From assembly GCA_964490705.1 (NCBI GenBank), contig CAZBCG010000012.1:1-64000 (forward strand): a stretch of DNA of 64,000 nt, given 5' to 3'. This document shows, in pieces, positions 23,375 through 33,107 of this stretch. The notes beneath the pieces were generated by a model that saw only the letters and a list, made by a program, of their open reading frames with translations, did not search any database and had not been told where the DNA came from. Source of the stretch: Fodinibius sp964490705 (lineage in GTDB: Bacteria; Bacteroidota; Rhodothermia; Balneolales; Balneolaceae). Position numbers and translations under genes: made by a program. Position 1 is the first letter of the stretch. Each line of letters opens with the position of its first letter.

Positions 23375-26300
23375 CTAATAATCATAATTCCACTTCAAAT
23401 CCACACCCTGGCGGATGCCATTGCCCTGCCGGATAATCAGCTTCAGATCTTTGCGTAACATATATTCCAGCAGAAAACTCGTATCCGGTGTTGAGCCGGT
23501 AATCACATTTTGGATCGCCAGAAACACTTTGGGATTCAGGTACCAGCCGGTCGTAATTTGGGTACCACTTTCTCCGCCGGACTGCGTGTTGTCAATTTTC
23601 ACCACATCGATGCCCAGCTTCTGCGTAGCCAGCGCTTCCACCCGATCCAGCAGTACATCCAAGGCCACATTTGCCGCCGAAGTATTTCCTGATCCGGCTA
23701 CCACCTGCTTCCAGGAATCGAGTGCGTAGTAGGGCTGACCGAAGATCGTATAACTGACTATATTTTCAAGCTCCATCGTGGGCTGGCTTTCATACTTAAA
23801 CTGCGGATTCTCTACCGTGCCCTCGATGATATACCAGATCACAATATCCTCTTGCGTCTGCGGAGGTTCATACCGCGTGCGAATCATCAGCTGAGGATTC
23901 GTCGGATCTCCCGAAAACGTAACGTTCCCTTCCTGCAGATCAAACTCTTTGCCAAAGGGACGAGCATATCCGCCGGGCGCGCTCATAGTTCCAAAAAGTT
24001 GCAGCTCTTTCCCCTTATCCTTAACCAGATCCAGAGTGCCGTCGAGCTCAATCTCCATCTCGAGGTAACGTTGATTTCGAATATAAAATCGACGATTGAA
24101 GCTAACATCCATATCCAGTGCCAGCGAATCATAGACACTGATATCGGGTGCCTGCGTTTGGACCGAATCCAGCTGAATGGTCTCGACCGATTTTTCTCCA
24201 AAATTCTGAAGCTGCAAAAATCCGCTCACAAAACTAAGACTACCCGTAATTCTGGGCTGCGTCACACTCCCCCCAGCATGCGTATCCATATTGATAACAG
24301 CGTTATAATTTGTCGTATTGGCAATGCGAAAATTCTTTGCCGTTACATTGATGTCGATATTATCCGGCATCATCTCCGTAACCTCTACTATTCCACTGGC
24401 CGACATCGATCCCTTGCCACTATTGGCCGAAAACTCGGTAAGCTTTACCTGGTTAGGATCAAACGTAAATGTGGATTTGATATCTTTCACGCGAATACCA
24501 GCAGGCATCAGCCGAAAAGCCCCATTACGAAATTTGAGCTGGCCATCCGTTTTCAGATCTCCTAGCTGACCCGAAACCTGTACACCGCCATTTACCCGTC
24601 CCGACACATTCCGCACCTGACGAGGATCCAAAAAGTCGTTCAGCGCCGCCAAATTGAAATCATTGGTGGTGACATCTACCGAAATCGAATCCTTCTCCTC
24701 GGGCAGGTCCACACGAAACGTTTTCATATTGATAAAAAACGGCACGCGGGCCTGAATATCAGCCGCCTTTTGGCGCAGCGACATCACCGAACTATTGAGA
24801 CGGAGCTCAGCATCATCATGGATATAATCGAAACCAGCCGTCACCGAATCCACCGCAACGCCCGAAAGCCGGGCTTTGCTAAGCGTCGCATCCGCAGAAA
24901 ATTGGGGGTTTCCAGCTTTTCCCTCCAAGCTACCAAGAAACGAGAAAACCCCTGTCGTATTGGTAATACCCGCCTCGGCAAAGATCGATTTAAACCGATC
25001 AATCGAAATTTTGTGCACCTGCATTGTGCCGCTTACCGGCTCTTCGAAAAAGGCGGGGGGTAATGTCTGCGGATCGCCCAGTCGAAACGGCAAACTGGCC
25101 TCTCCATCAATAAGCTGCTGTTGATCATGGCGGACTGAAAGCGTGCCCTGCAGCCGTTGATCGGCAATATTTCCCTCCACAAGCAATGTATCAAAGCTGG
25201 TTTCCTTGTATTGCACATCCGAGAGCAGCAACTGTCCGTCGGCATTGAGTACAGTATCTTTTCGTGCAAAATCCATCCGACCGGAAAGCATGCCTTTAAC
25301 ATAAGTTTGCCCCAGCAGACAACTTTGGATAACCGCCGTATTCAGTGAGTTACCGTGGATAAACGCCCGCTGCTCGTATTCATTCAGCACCGGTACCGCC
25401 ATCTCTAGAAACGCCCCATCGCCCGATGAAACACGCATCGTATCCATCCGCAGGGTATCCCCGTAAATGGTTAGATCGAAAGGCGATTCGAGACTTAGGA
25501 TACGATAATCACTGATAATATTGTACTCGGAGGTCCGAACCCGAATCGAATCCTCAGATGCATTGTATTCACCGGACTGCTCGATGCGTCCCTCGTTGGG
25601 ACTCGAAAACCGCAGGTCGTAGCTCCCGCTCAGTCGGGGATTCCCATAGGCACCCTGTGTCTGTAGCCGAAGATCCTGGATATTTACACCCGAAAAGGTG
25701 GGGGCACCAAAATCAATATCGACATTGTATTTCAGATCACTCTGCCGGAAACGCGTATTCAACGATCCCTCGGTGCGATCAGCGGCAAATACATTGCCAT
25801 ATATTACATCATCAAAATCGAAGGTACCGGTAAAGTCGAGGTTTTCATTTTCAACCGGACGTAACCGCCCCTTGATTTGTCCCTCGGCAGCAAGCTGTTC
25901 CACATCGGCCAACGGAGCCAGCGCCTGCAAGTCTTTGAGCTGCAGATCAAGCGACAACTCATTCTGAGAATCATAATGCCGCAGGATATTTAATCGTCCC
26001 CACAGAGAGCCTTCAGCAATAGTACTTTGTAAACGCGCACTATCGACCACGGCAACGGTATCGCGGAGCGAAATATCGGCCGTCAGATTGCGAATCAGCT
26101 CTCCGTTAATCATGGAAGAATCAACGGACACAGATGAGCTGAGCTGGAGATCCGCAATATTACTTCCTCGTCCACTGCCCGATATTGTGGTGTTCAATGC
26201 CGTCTCGAAATCAGGCATCTCCATCAGTGCTGCCACATCAAAATCACGGCTTTCTAAATTGTAATCGTAACTTGGGATATCGGTTAAGTTTCGAACATTG

Positions 26301-27841
26301 GCCATCAGATCCAGCATACCGTCGTGAATTTTGAGTTGCCCATCCACCGAAGCATCGCTGGCACTTATCTTTCCATCTATCGAAAGCTCCGAGATAGGCT
26401 GCCCCATCATTCGACCATCGTTCAGCTGCAAGCTATAGCTCCACGGTTTTGTATCGGGATACCACCCCTGCCCCGACATTGAGGATTCAAACGAAAGATT
26501 GCCGGCATAGGTGCTGTCTTGCGCCCAATAACCGGGATCGATATTACTCCCCTGCACGGTGGCCTGTACCGACGGCCAATCTGCCCACAGCTGATCAGCA
26601 TTTACATTTGCTGTCACCTGCTGCTGCCCTTGTTGGATTTCGATATCAAGCATAGCAGATGATCGCTGCAGTTTTCCCGAAGTCACAAATCGATCAATTT
26701 CATAGGGATTTTTCGCAATCTTAAAAGCCGAAAACTGGAAATCACCATAGCCATTTTGATAATTAGACAACGGCACCCTTCCGCTAAAGTTGGTCTCTAA
26801 CTGCTCAACAGTTGGCAGGGTGGTATCCGCCAGAAAGATTGAGGGATTAAACTGCGTGATATCCGCCGAAAGTTGGTTTAAAGTTAACTCCTGATTCCAC
26901 GCAAGCTGACTTTGCAGTTGAAACTGCTCCATTCCTTGTGCCTGCATATCAACCGTCACCTCAAACTGCTGTAGCGTACCTGCTACCCCGATATCCAGCT
27001 GCAGGTCGCTACGCAACGGCATCTCTTTCGCAACGCCTACAATATCCTGCCAGGCAAGCGGAGAAGCAGTCAAATCAACCTGGCCGGTTGAATCACCGGG
27101 ACTAAAAAATGCCGAGCTTTGAACCATCGACTGACCGGTAGCCAACACCAGTTTTTCGAGTGTCAATCGATTGTTATCAGCGGTGGCGGCTGTTTCAACA
27201 CGGAGCGGTTCGCCCAGTGCAGATTGGCGCAACTCAAATGACAAGCCGCGCAGATTCAAGCGGTAAGAATTTCCCGAATACGCGAAGCTGCTGGCAATCG
27301 TCAACTTATCGACCGACAAGCTGTCATTCATCAACAGGCTGTCGGATGATACTGAAATTGCTCCATCGTGCAGCTGAAAACTCCCAATTTGAAACGGCCA
27401 AGAAGTCTCCGATGGAGTTGTATCGGATGACTCTGCCATAACCTGCTGCACGTTCCATTCTCCATTGTGCTGATGCAGGTTCATAGTCGGTTGGTAAACG
27501 TGCACCTCTGAAATATCGATTTCACCATCCAGCAATGCCCAAATATTGTAATTAGCGCGGGCAGAATCGACGGCTGCCAACGTCTCATTTTTTTGATGCA
27601 ATTGGATGCCCGAAACAAATACCTCGTTCCATAAATCCCCGGAAAGCTGATCAATAGAAAGCGTACCGTTGAGCTGTTCGTTGGCCGTGGAAACGATAGT
27701 GGCTTTTACCCAATTTTGGATATAGCCCGTCTTGAGTGACAGCCGCGCGACCAATCCCAATACAACCACACACAGCACTGCCCAAAGCAGGCGCTTGCCC
27801 CATCGTTTTAGACCGCTATGTTTGGTAGATTTTTTGCTCAT
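23375..27841 (-). CDS. tamB: Translocation and assembly module protein TamB (AsmA-like bridge)
   Basis: 1488 aa. Basic N-terminus, one membrane helix (about 15-33), then a very long series of beta strands that forms a groove across the periplasm, closing with the conserved DUF490 C-terminal domain (about 1150-1488, with the FSGDPTNPQL, TRYEPPQTQEDI and GYARPFGKEFDLQEG-like blocks). Works with an Omp85 partner in outer-membrane protein insertion and, as shown for homologues, phospholipid transport to the outer membrane. The ATG overlaps the TAA of the upstream tamA-like gene by one base, so the pair is translationally coupled. Confidence 0.95.
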   Translation of the reverse strand: MSKKSTKHSGLKRWGKRLLWAVLCVVVLGLVARLSLKTGYIQNWVKATIVSTANEQLNGTLSIDQLSGDLWNEVFVSGIQLHQKNETLAAVDSARANYNIWALLDGEIDISEVHVYQPTMNLHQHNGEWNVQQVMAESSDTTPSETSWPFQIGSFQLHDGAISVSSDSLLMNDSLSVDKLTIASSFAYSGNSYRLNLRGLSFELRQSALGEPLRVETAATADNNRLTLEKLVLATGQSMVQSSAFFSPGDSTGQVDLTASPLAWQDIVGVAKEMPLRSDLQLDIGVAGTLQQFEVTVDMQAQGMEQFQLQSQLAWNQELTLNQLSADITQFNPSIFLADTTLPTVEQLETNFSGRVPLSNYQNGYGDFQFSAFKIAKNPYEIDRFVTSGKLQRSSAMLDIEIQQGQQQVTANVNADQLWADWPSVQATVQGSNIDPGYWAQDSTYAGNLSFESSMSGQGWYPDTKPWSYSLQLNDGRMMGQPISELSIDGKISASDASVDGQLKIHDGMLDLMANVRNLTDIPSYDYNLESRDFDVAALMEMPDFETALNTTISGSGRGSNIADLQLSSSVSVDSSMINGELIRNLTADISLRDTVAVVDSARLQSTIAEGSLWGRLNILRHYDSQNELSLDLQLKDLQALAPLADVEQLAAEGQIKGRLRPVENENLDFTGTFDFDDVIYGNVFAADRTEGSLNTRFRQSDLKYNVDIDFGAPTFSGVNIQDLRLQTQGAYGNPRLSGSYDLRFSSPNEGRIEQSGEYNASEDSIRVRTSEYNIISDYRILSLESPFDLTIYGDTLRMDTMRVSSGDGAFLEMAVPVLNEYEQRAFIHGNSLNTAVIQSCLLGQTYVKGMLSGRMDFARKDTVLNADGQLLLSDVQYKETSFDTLLVEGNIADQRLQGTLSVRHDQQQLIDGEASLPFRLGDPQTLPPAFFEEPVSGTMQVHKISIDRFKSIFAEAGITNTTGVFSFLGSLEGKAGNPQFSADATLSKARLSGVAVDSVTAGFDYIHDDAELRLNSSVMSLRQKAADIQARVPFFINMKTFRVDLPEEKDSISVDVTTNDFNLAALNDFLDPRQVRNVSGRVNGGVQVSGQLGDLKTDGQLKFRNGAFRLMPAGIRVKDIKSTFTFDPNQVKLTEFSANSGKGSMSASGIVEVTEMMPDNIDINVTAKNFRIANTTNYNAVINMDTHAGGSVTQPRITGSLSFVSGFLQLQNFGEKSVETIQLDSVQTQAPDISVYDSLALDMDVSFNRRFYIRNQRYLEMEIELDGTLDLVKDKGKELQLFGTMSAPGGYARPFGKEFDLQEGNVTFSGDPTNPQLMIRTRYEPPQTQEDIVIWYIIEGTVENPQFKYESQPTMELENIVSYTIFGQPYYALDSWKQVVAGSGNTSAANVALDVLLDRVEALATQKLGIDVVKIDNTQSGGESGTQITTGWYLNPKVFLAIQNVITGSTPDTSFLLEYMLRKDLKLIIRQGNGIRQGVDLKWNYDY

Positions 27842-29754
27842 TAAAACGCTTGCCCGATACTTAAGTGAATTCCAATGCGATCCCAGGCACTGCCGTAGCT
27901 CTGGCCGTTATACCTGTTTAAATCTTGATCTGTGGGATTGAGTTTATAGCCAACATCCACCCTTATGGGTCCCACCGGCGATTGGTAGCGGAGACCACCG
28001 CCGGCGCCAAATTGCAGCGGACGCGTATTGGTCCGGCGAAAAGTCTTCCAAATTTGTCCGCCATCCAAAAATACCGCCAAGCCCAATCCCTCAATAAAAA
28101 AATTCAGCTCCTGGCGAATCTCAATATTAAAACCGACCATGGCACGACCGCCCAGCGGCACATATTCCTGAAATCCGCTACTGTCGGTACGTGCTCGTTT
28201 GGGCCCCAGCTGCTGGCGATACCAACCACGCACTGAGTTGGTGCCCCCGAGATAAAATCGGATGTTATTGGGCAGCGAATCGGCAGGCACATTGTACAAC
28301 GCCCCGGCCTGCGCACGCGTGGCTAACATGGTGGAATTGGTCAATCTCGTAAAGCGTCTTATATCCGCCGAAATTTTCTGAAACTGAAAGGTCGCCAGTC
28401 CGAATAATCCCGAAAATTCGAGATAGGGCTGAATGACCCAACCCTCCTGCTGGCGTCCCAAGGTCTGATTATAATATCCACTAAACTGAAAGGAAGACAA
28501 ATCATATTCCAGGGTGGTATCGGGTAAACTGCCGCTGAATCGCTGGGAGAGCTCTTGGTTTTTAGTAAATTCGTATGACGCTGAAGAAGTCAACTGTTTA
28601 CTGTATTGGTAAATAAAACTGTTGGTTACCCCGGCCCGGAGTAACTCGTAATTGTTCTGCAGAAGGTGCTGCCCAAAGGGCGAAATAACGATACTGCTTT
28701 TGGTATTATAGATATACGGGAAAACGTAATCTGCACGCAACGACTGCTCGATAAACGATCCGTGCGCTGTTGCCGAAAATTGATGTCCGCTGTGGGCAAC
28801 ATTACGATGCGTCCAGCCGGCCTGTCCCCGCAGATATTCTTCAGTTCCAAACCCCACCTGTAGTTCGATTGACCGCGCTTTGCGCTCACGGACCCGCAAA
28901 TTTAACTGCAAGGTCGAATCTTCGGGCTGGTCAGGAATACTGATGGTGGCAAAACGAAACAAATGGTGATTGAAAAGTTCTTGCTGGGCTTCCCGCAACT
29001 TTCGCAGGCTGTACTGCTCTCCTTTGCGAAGCGACGCCTCCCGTAATACATAACCCCTTGAGATGCTTTCGGCTCCCTCAACGGCGATGCTGTCGATGTA
29101 GGTACGCGGACCAAGGTCACCCACAATCGTTATGTCAGCCGCCAGTTTTGAGGTATCTACATCCGCCTTCACAGAAACACTGGCATAGGCAAAGCCGAGA
29201 TTTTTGAACACATCCGCAAACCGGCCTATCACCTCCGGCTCCCGAATAGTTTCGTAGCGCTTGCCCTTGCGATAAGCCTGATTCCGCTGTGCTCTTTGAA
29301 ACGAGTAATGATCAAGGATTTGAGTAACATCTATCCCATTGGTATTCAGCATGTAATCAGCCGATTCTATGCGAATCGGGAGCTGCTCTTTGATATCAAA
29401 AATGACTTCTTTTTTCCAGGATTTATTGCCCTCATAAATATCATAATCGACCTTAACATTCACATACCCCCTCCGTTGATAAAAGTTACGCAACCGAATA
29501 ACATCTTTCTTGATTTCCACCTCATCGAGTTCGTGGCCGGTTTGATCCCAAAATGTAAGTTTTTCCCAGAAGGTTGGTTGTACGGTCGCAATTTGATTAT
29601 TGAGTACTACGGCCGGAAATTGCTCGTTACCCTCAAATCCTACCTTCCAGACCTGATCGGGAATCTCGGCCTCCTGTGCAAACACATTCGCGGCCGGGAC
29701 AAATATCATCCCAAGCAGCACCAATACAGATACATAAAAAATTCGTTTTGACAT
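27841..29754 (-). CDS. Omp85/BamA-superfamily outer-membrane protein (TamA-like)
   Basis: 637 aa. Signal peptide 1-26 with a VFAQEAE cleavage region. POTRA domains lie at about 30-330, followed by a C-terminal beta-barrel with the Omp85 loop motif (here VRGW in GGTNSVRGWYR) and the closing GPIRVDVGYKLNP segment. The family's final aromatic residue is present in the form IHLSIGQAF. Gene order and one-base overlap with tamB make it the outer-membrane partner of that protein. The main BamA is not in this window. It could also be called BamA/TamA family; substrate is not predictable. Confidence 0.92.
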   Translation of the reverse strand: MSKRIFYVSVLVLLGMIFVPAANVFAQEAEIPDQVWKVGFEGNEQFPAVVLNNQIATVQPTFWEKLTFWDQTGHELDEVEIKKDVIRLRNFYQRRGYVNVKVDYDIYEGNKSWKKEVIFDIKEQLPIRIESADYMLNTNGIDVTQILDHYSFQRAQRNQAYRKGKRYETIREPEVIGRFADVFKNLGFAYASVSVKADVDTSKLAADITIVGDLGPRTYIDSIAVEGAESISRGYVLREASLRKGEQYSLRKLREAQQELFNHHLFRFATISIPDQPEDSTLQLNLRVRERKARSIELQVGFGTEEYLRGQAGWTHRNVAHSGHQFSATAHGSFIEQSLRADYVFPYIYNTKSSIVISPFGQHLLQNNYELLRAGVTNSFIYQYSKQLTSSASYEFTKNQELSQRFSGSLPDTTLEYDLSSFQFSGYYNQTLGRQQEGWVIQPYLEFSGLFGLATFQFQKISADIRRFTRLTNSTMLATRAQAGALYNVPADSLPNNIRFYLGGTNSVRGWYRQQLGPKRARTDSSGFQEYVPLGGRAMVGFNIEIRQELNFFIEGLGLAVFLDGGQIWKTFRRTNTRPLQFGAGGGLRYQSPVGPIRVDVGYKLNPTDQDLNRYNGQSYGSAWDRIGIHLSIGQAF

Positions 29755-29934
29755 TTAGCTGACGGGCAACGTTGACAATCTAATTGCTATAAATGGGTAT
29801 CGAATAATAAGAGATTGGGGCAATGCATCAAAAAGAGAGTCTTGCTGTATATTAAAAGACTGGAAAATGGTTTTTGGTCAATTCTATTTTCATTACCTTT
29901 TTCGATTACAATAACTCACAACATCTTTTTTTTT

Positions 29935-31206
29935 ATGATATCCAAGCCGGCTAACGCTCTACGTTATACTGCATTTTTGGTGATCGCATTTCTGATAGCA
30001 AGTTGCGGAACTTCGGAAGATTTTTCGGGCTTTTCGTATGATCCCGAAGGTGCAACCGTCACCACTGATAAGCAAATCGAACTTCAACACCGCCGTCGCA
30101 TCGGCGTTGACAGTGGCAGCATTTGGGTGAGTAACGAATTTTCCGGCGCCCGCATGAACGACTTCTACAAAGTAAGTGATTCGCTGTACCGCGTGGTGAT
30201 TACACCCGAAAATCATCCCGTTAATAACAGTCCGTGGTATGCCTTCAAAATCTGGAGCGATACCGCTCGTACTATTAATCTACAGCTGCAGTACCAACAT
30301 GGCGATCATCGGTATATTCCAAAATTAAGCAGCGACGGCACACACTGGCAGCGCATTGATTCCACCCAATTTCGGGAAGATACCACCGCCGGCATCGCAA
30401 CGCTTACGCTTGATCTCAATCAGCAAAAACGCTGGGTTTCGGCGCAAGAGCTGGTTACCATGGATAAATATCAGCAGTGGGCAGACTCATTGGCTACAGC
30501 AAGTTACGTTTCACTGGATACGGTGGGCTATTCACACCAGCAACGACCAATCACAAAAATGACCATTTCGGAAGTGCCCGAATCTGAACCGCGCGGCGTA
30601 ATGATTATTACCGGACGCTTGCATCCGCCTGAGGTGACCGGCGCGCTGGCTTCTCAACATTTTTTAAATGAGGTGAGCTCCGACACTGAACTGGCATCGG
30701 AATTCAGGAAATCGTTTGAAGTGTGGGCATATCCGCTGGCCAACCCCGACGGCGTGCAGCAGGGGCACTGGCGACACAATGCGGGTGGTGTCGATCTGAA
30801 CCGCGACTGGCAGGCATTCAATCAGCCGGAAACGCGGGCTATTCGGGATGACCTGCTACCGCTGCAAAATGACAGTCTGCGCACGGTCTTTTACGGGATT
30901 GATTTCCACTCGACGGACGAAAATATCTTCTACCCCATTGAGCGGAAAGTTAAAACATTTCCCGATGATTTTACCTATCGGTGGATCGATTCCCTAAAAA
31001 AGGAGTTCCCCGATAATCCGATGGCCGTCGAGCCTTTCGATACGAGTTCGCCCATCACCAAAAACTGGATTTACCACACCTTTGGGGCCGATGCAGTGAC
31101 CTACGAACTCAACGACCAAGCCGACCGCGACAGCATTCGTGCCATAAGTCGAGAAAGTGCCCAGATTATTATGCGACAATTGTTAGAGGTTAAGCAGGAT
31201 CAATAG
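29935..31206 (+). CDS. M14-family zinc carboxypeptidase, lipoprotein
   Basis: 423 aa from the ATG at 29935, which gives a lipoprotein signal ending LIASC (lipobox). A longer frame to 29815 would bury this signal, so it is rejected. An N-terminal beta-sandwich (about 45-190), as in cytosolic-carboxypeptidase-like enzymes, precedes the catalytic domain. Zinc ligands: His230 and Glu233 in RLHPPE, His325 in GIDFHSTDEN. NPDGVQQGHWRHNAGGVDLNRDW provides the substrate-binding Asn/Arg cluster, and Glu391 in TYELND is the catalytic glutamate. Probably cleaves peptides or peptidoglycan stems in the periplasm; exact substrate unknown. Confidence 0.9.
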   Translation: MISKPANALRYTAFLVIAFLIASCGTSEDFSGFSYDPEGATVTTDKQIELQHRRRIGVDSGSIWVSNEFSGARMNDFYKVSDSLYRVVITPENHPVNNSPWYAFKIWSDTARTINLQLQYQHGDHRYIPKLSSDGTHWQRIDSTQFREDTTAGIATLTLDLNQQKRWVSAQELVTMDKYQQWADSLATASYVSLDTVGYSHQQRPITKMTISEVPESEPRGVMIITGRLHPPEVTGALASQHFLNEVSSDTELASEFRKSFEVWAYPLANPDGVQQGHWRHNAGGVDLNRDWQAFNQPETRAIRDDLLPLQNDSLRTVFYGIDFHSTDENIFYPIERKVKTFPDDFTYRWIDSLKKEFPDNPMAVEPFDTSSPITKNWIYHTFGADAVTYELNDQADRDSIRAISRESAQIIMRQLLEVKQDQ

Positions 31207-31220
31207 GTGTTTTTCTGAGA

Positions 31221-31242
31221 GATCCTGAAACAAGTTCAGGAT
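31221..31242 (+). repeat. 22-bp palindromic repeat, left flank of the GIY-YIG gene
   Basis: GATCCTGAAACAAGTTCAGGAT. It is itself a hairpin (ATCCTGAA with TTCAGGAT). Its exact reverse complement is at 31641-31662 on the other side of the nuclease gene; a relative with an insert is at 35568. Confidence 0.85.
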
Positions 31243-31255
31243 AACATGAGTAGGC

Positions 31256-31564
31256 TTATTTCATATCATCCCACAAATCTTTAAGTGATGAATTATTCTT
31301 TTTAATCAGGTTCAACTTCCATTCACGACGCCAATTTTTAAACTGTTTTTCTCGCTGTATCGCTTCATTAATGTTAGGATATTTCTCAACATGCATTAGA
31401 TATTTTACATTGTATTTTTGTGTAAATGTGCTACCCTTTCCCAACCTATGTTGCCCGACTCGGTCAAGTAAATTATCAGTCATTCCAACATACAGCACAT
31501 TTCTATTAAAGTTGGATAAAATGTACACATATCCATTTTTACCTGAATAACTGTGATAACCCAT
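31256..31564 (-). CDS. GIY-YIG single-domain endonuclease
   Basis: 102 aa. The signature is YVYILSN, then LYVGMTDNLLDRVGQHR (Tyr in GIY and YIG positions, catalytic Arg in the third motif), then the conserved Glu in NEAIQREKQFKNWRREWK. This is the small UPF0213/YhbQ-like class, often present in several copies in Bacteroidota and Proteobacteria genomes, with no firmly known cellular role. It is more AT-rich than its neighbours and uses many AAA/AAT codons. The gene with its flanks sits between two perfect 22-bp inverted repeats (31221-31242 and 31641-31662), which suggests that the repeat and the nuclease form one unit. Confidence 0.93.
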   Translation of the reverse strand: MGYHSYSGKNGYVYILSNFNRNVLYVGMTDNLLDRVGQHRLGKGSTFTQKYNVKYLMHVEKYPNINEAIQREKQFKNWRREWKLNLIKKNNSSLKDLWDDMK

Positions 31565-31640
31565 TTTCTTTGTTCTTATCTTTCTCTTTAATAGTAAGAC
31601 CTGTTGAGCCGGAAATTCTTACAAACTAAATTAAAGTGTC

Positions 31641-31662
31641 ATCCTGAACTTGTTTCAGGATC
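31641..31662 (-). repeat. 22-bp palindromic repeat, right flank of the GIY-YIG gene
   Basis: ATCCTGAACTTGTTTCAGGATC, the exact reverse complement of 31221-31242. Preceded by GTGTC, giving the GTCAT head seen in the related elements at 38303-38339 and 38857-38882. The rest of the spacer to the sco gene (31663-31825) is AT-rich with nothing else evident. Confidence 0.85.
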
Positions 31663-31825
31663 TATATCATATAATTTCGGTTCGCTTATACTTCACATTT
31701 ACTTAACTTTCATTTGCTATAATCACGCTGAAAAATCTGCTCGGCTCTGAGTTTGATATCCATCGCTCCACGCTGGAATTCGAATTTAAACCGTGTGAAG
31801 AACACGCCGAAAGTCCCTGTAATTA

Positions 31826-32419
31826 ATGAAAAGCACCTTTTTACAAACACTAACTCTTGTTGGCACACTACTCATTGTAATGAGTTGCCAGAGTGGACCC
31901 GAACCGCTGTACGACATCAGCGATCAATCGTATCAGCTTGTCAACACCGACAGTACAGCCGTTGATTTTCCCGGTGATCTCGACGGGAATATCGCGGTCA
32001 TCAGCTTTATTTTCACCCACTGCCCGGATGTGTGTCCCGTCATCACGGCGAACATGAAAAACATCCAGCGCGAGCTGGATGATACGACCGGCATTCAGTT
32101 TATTGAAATCAGTTTTGATCCCGAACGTGATACACCGTCGGTACTTAAGGATTACAAAAACCTGTATCAGCTGAACAATCAGTTTTCAATGCTGACGGGT
32201 GATACCACAACGGTCAATACACTGTTGGATAAGCTGGAGATTGTTGCAGTCAAAACAGAACCTGATTCTGCCTCTCAAAAAACCGGCAATTACAACATGC
32301 GACACTCCAACACCATCTACCTGATGGATGAAAACAGCAAGATTCGCGCAGAATATCCGGCCAGTCGGGTACCGCCGAAGCATGTAATTGAAGACATTAA
32401 TTTTTTACGTAATCAATGA
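31826..32419 (+). CDS. SCO1/SenC/PrrC-family copper-binding thioredoxin-like protein
   Basis: 197 aa. Lipoprotein signal with lipobox VMSC (Cys21). Thioredoxin fold with the copper-binding pair Cys66 and Cys70 in THCPDVCP, and the third ligand His160 in NMRHSNTIYL. Sco proteins deliver copper to the CuA centre of cytochrome c oxidase or keep its cysteines reduced. Its TGA overlaps the ATG of the PCuAC gene (ATGA), so the pair is co-translated, as expected for joint copper delivery. No oxidase genes are in the window. Confidence 0.95.
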   Translation: MKSTFLQTLTLVGTLLIVMSCQSGPEPLYDISDQSYQLVNTDSTAVDFPGDLDGNIAVISFIFTHCPDVCPVITANMKNIQRELDDTTGIQFIEISFDPERDTPSVLKDYKNLYQLNNQFSMLTGDTTTVNTLLDKLEIVAVKTEPDSASQKTGNYNMRHSNTIYLMDENSKIRAEYPASRVPPKHVIEDINFLRNQ

Positions 32420-32892
32420 TCAGATTTAGAAACAGCATTGGAATTCTAATCTTGAGCTGCCTCTTATTTATAAATTGCGGTTCAGAATCAAATTCCAATG
32501 AGAAAAAACAAGACGAAGAAATATTGGGCAAAGTTGAACTCTCGGACGGCTGGGCACGTCCCGGTACCAAGGGCCAAACCGGCGGAGCCTACCTCACTAT
32601 TGCCAACGGCACGGCCTCGTCCGATACACTAGTCGCAGTAAATAGTACGGCGGCTCAATCAGCTGAAATCCACCGAACAGTACAACATGATGACGGCACG
32701 ATGAGCATGCAGCGGGCCGGACAACAAGTGATAGCCCCCGCCACAAGTCTTGAACTCAAACCCGGCGGACTTCATATTATGCTGATGAACCTCAACCGTG
32801 ATCTTACAGTTGGCGACTCGCTTTCGTTAACACTACGATTCAGCAGAGTGGGTCCCAAATCAATTACAGTGCCCGTGCAACTTCAACAATAA
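32416..32892 (+). CDS. PCuAC-family periplasmic copper chaperone
   Basis: 158 aa. Lipoprotein signal with Cys21 (LLFINC). The copper(I) site of the family, H-(M)x10-M-x21-HxM, is present as His86, Met96/Met98, and His120-x-Met122. It passes copper to Sco or directly to the oxidase CuA site. Four-base overlap with the sco gene. Both are predicted lipoproteins, so the delivery pair is probably membrane-tethered. Confidence 0.93.
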   Translation: MIRFRNSIGILILSCLLFINCGSESNSNEKKQDEEILGKVELSDGWARPGTKGQTGGAYLTIANGTASSDTLVAVNSTAAQSAEIHRTVQHDDGTMSMQRAGQQVIAPATSLELKPGGLHIMLMNLNRDLTVGDSLSLTLRFSRVGPKSITVPVQLQQ

Positions 32893-33001
32893 CTGATGCA
32901 GTGCTGTTAGCTACCGGTTTTTGGTGGATTTACAACCTTCCCCTCCTTTTCGTATGAATGGGTATGATGGCAATCAAAGGATAGCCTCATGTTGCTAGTA
33001 T

Positions 33002-33025
33002 GTTTCAAGCGTGGACGCTTGAAAC
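33002..33025. repeat. Palindromic repeat with GCGTGGACGC core, copy 3
   Basis: GTTTCAAGCG, TGGA, CGCTTGAAAC: perfect ten-base arms. Same element as 18401-18424 in the opposite loop sense. It lies in the spacer between the copper pair and the pafA terminator, with no obvious gene-end role. Confidence 0.75.
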
Positions 33026-33064
33026 AGTGGTCGTGGAAGGCTAATAAAAGCAATCAAAAAAGAA

Positions 33065-33091
33065 CATGGCAAGTTTTGAAAACTTGCCATG
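33065..33091 (-). terminator. Rho-independent terminator after pafA
   Basis: CATGGCAAGTTTT, one base, AAAACTTGCCATG: 13 perfect pairs, 17 bases after the pafA stop. On the minus strand it is followed by TTCTTTTTT. It could also stop transcripts coming from the copper pair. Confidence 0.85.
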
Positions 33092-33107
33092 TTTATAAGA
33101 GACTTAT

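Noticed and set aside
29815..29934. Forty-residue N-terminal extension of the M14 carboxypeptidase
   Set aside because: It would place the lipoprotein signal and lipobox 65 residues from the N-terminus; the ATG at 29935 gives a normal lipoprotein.
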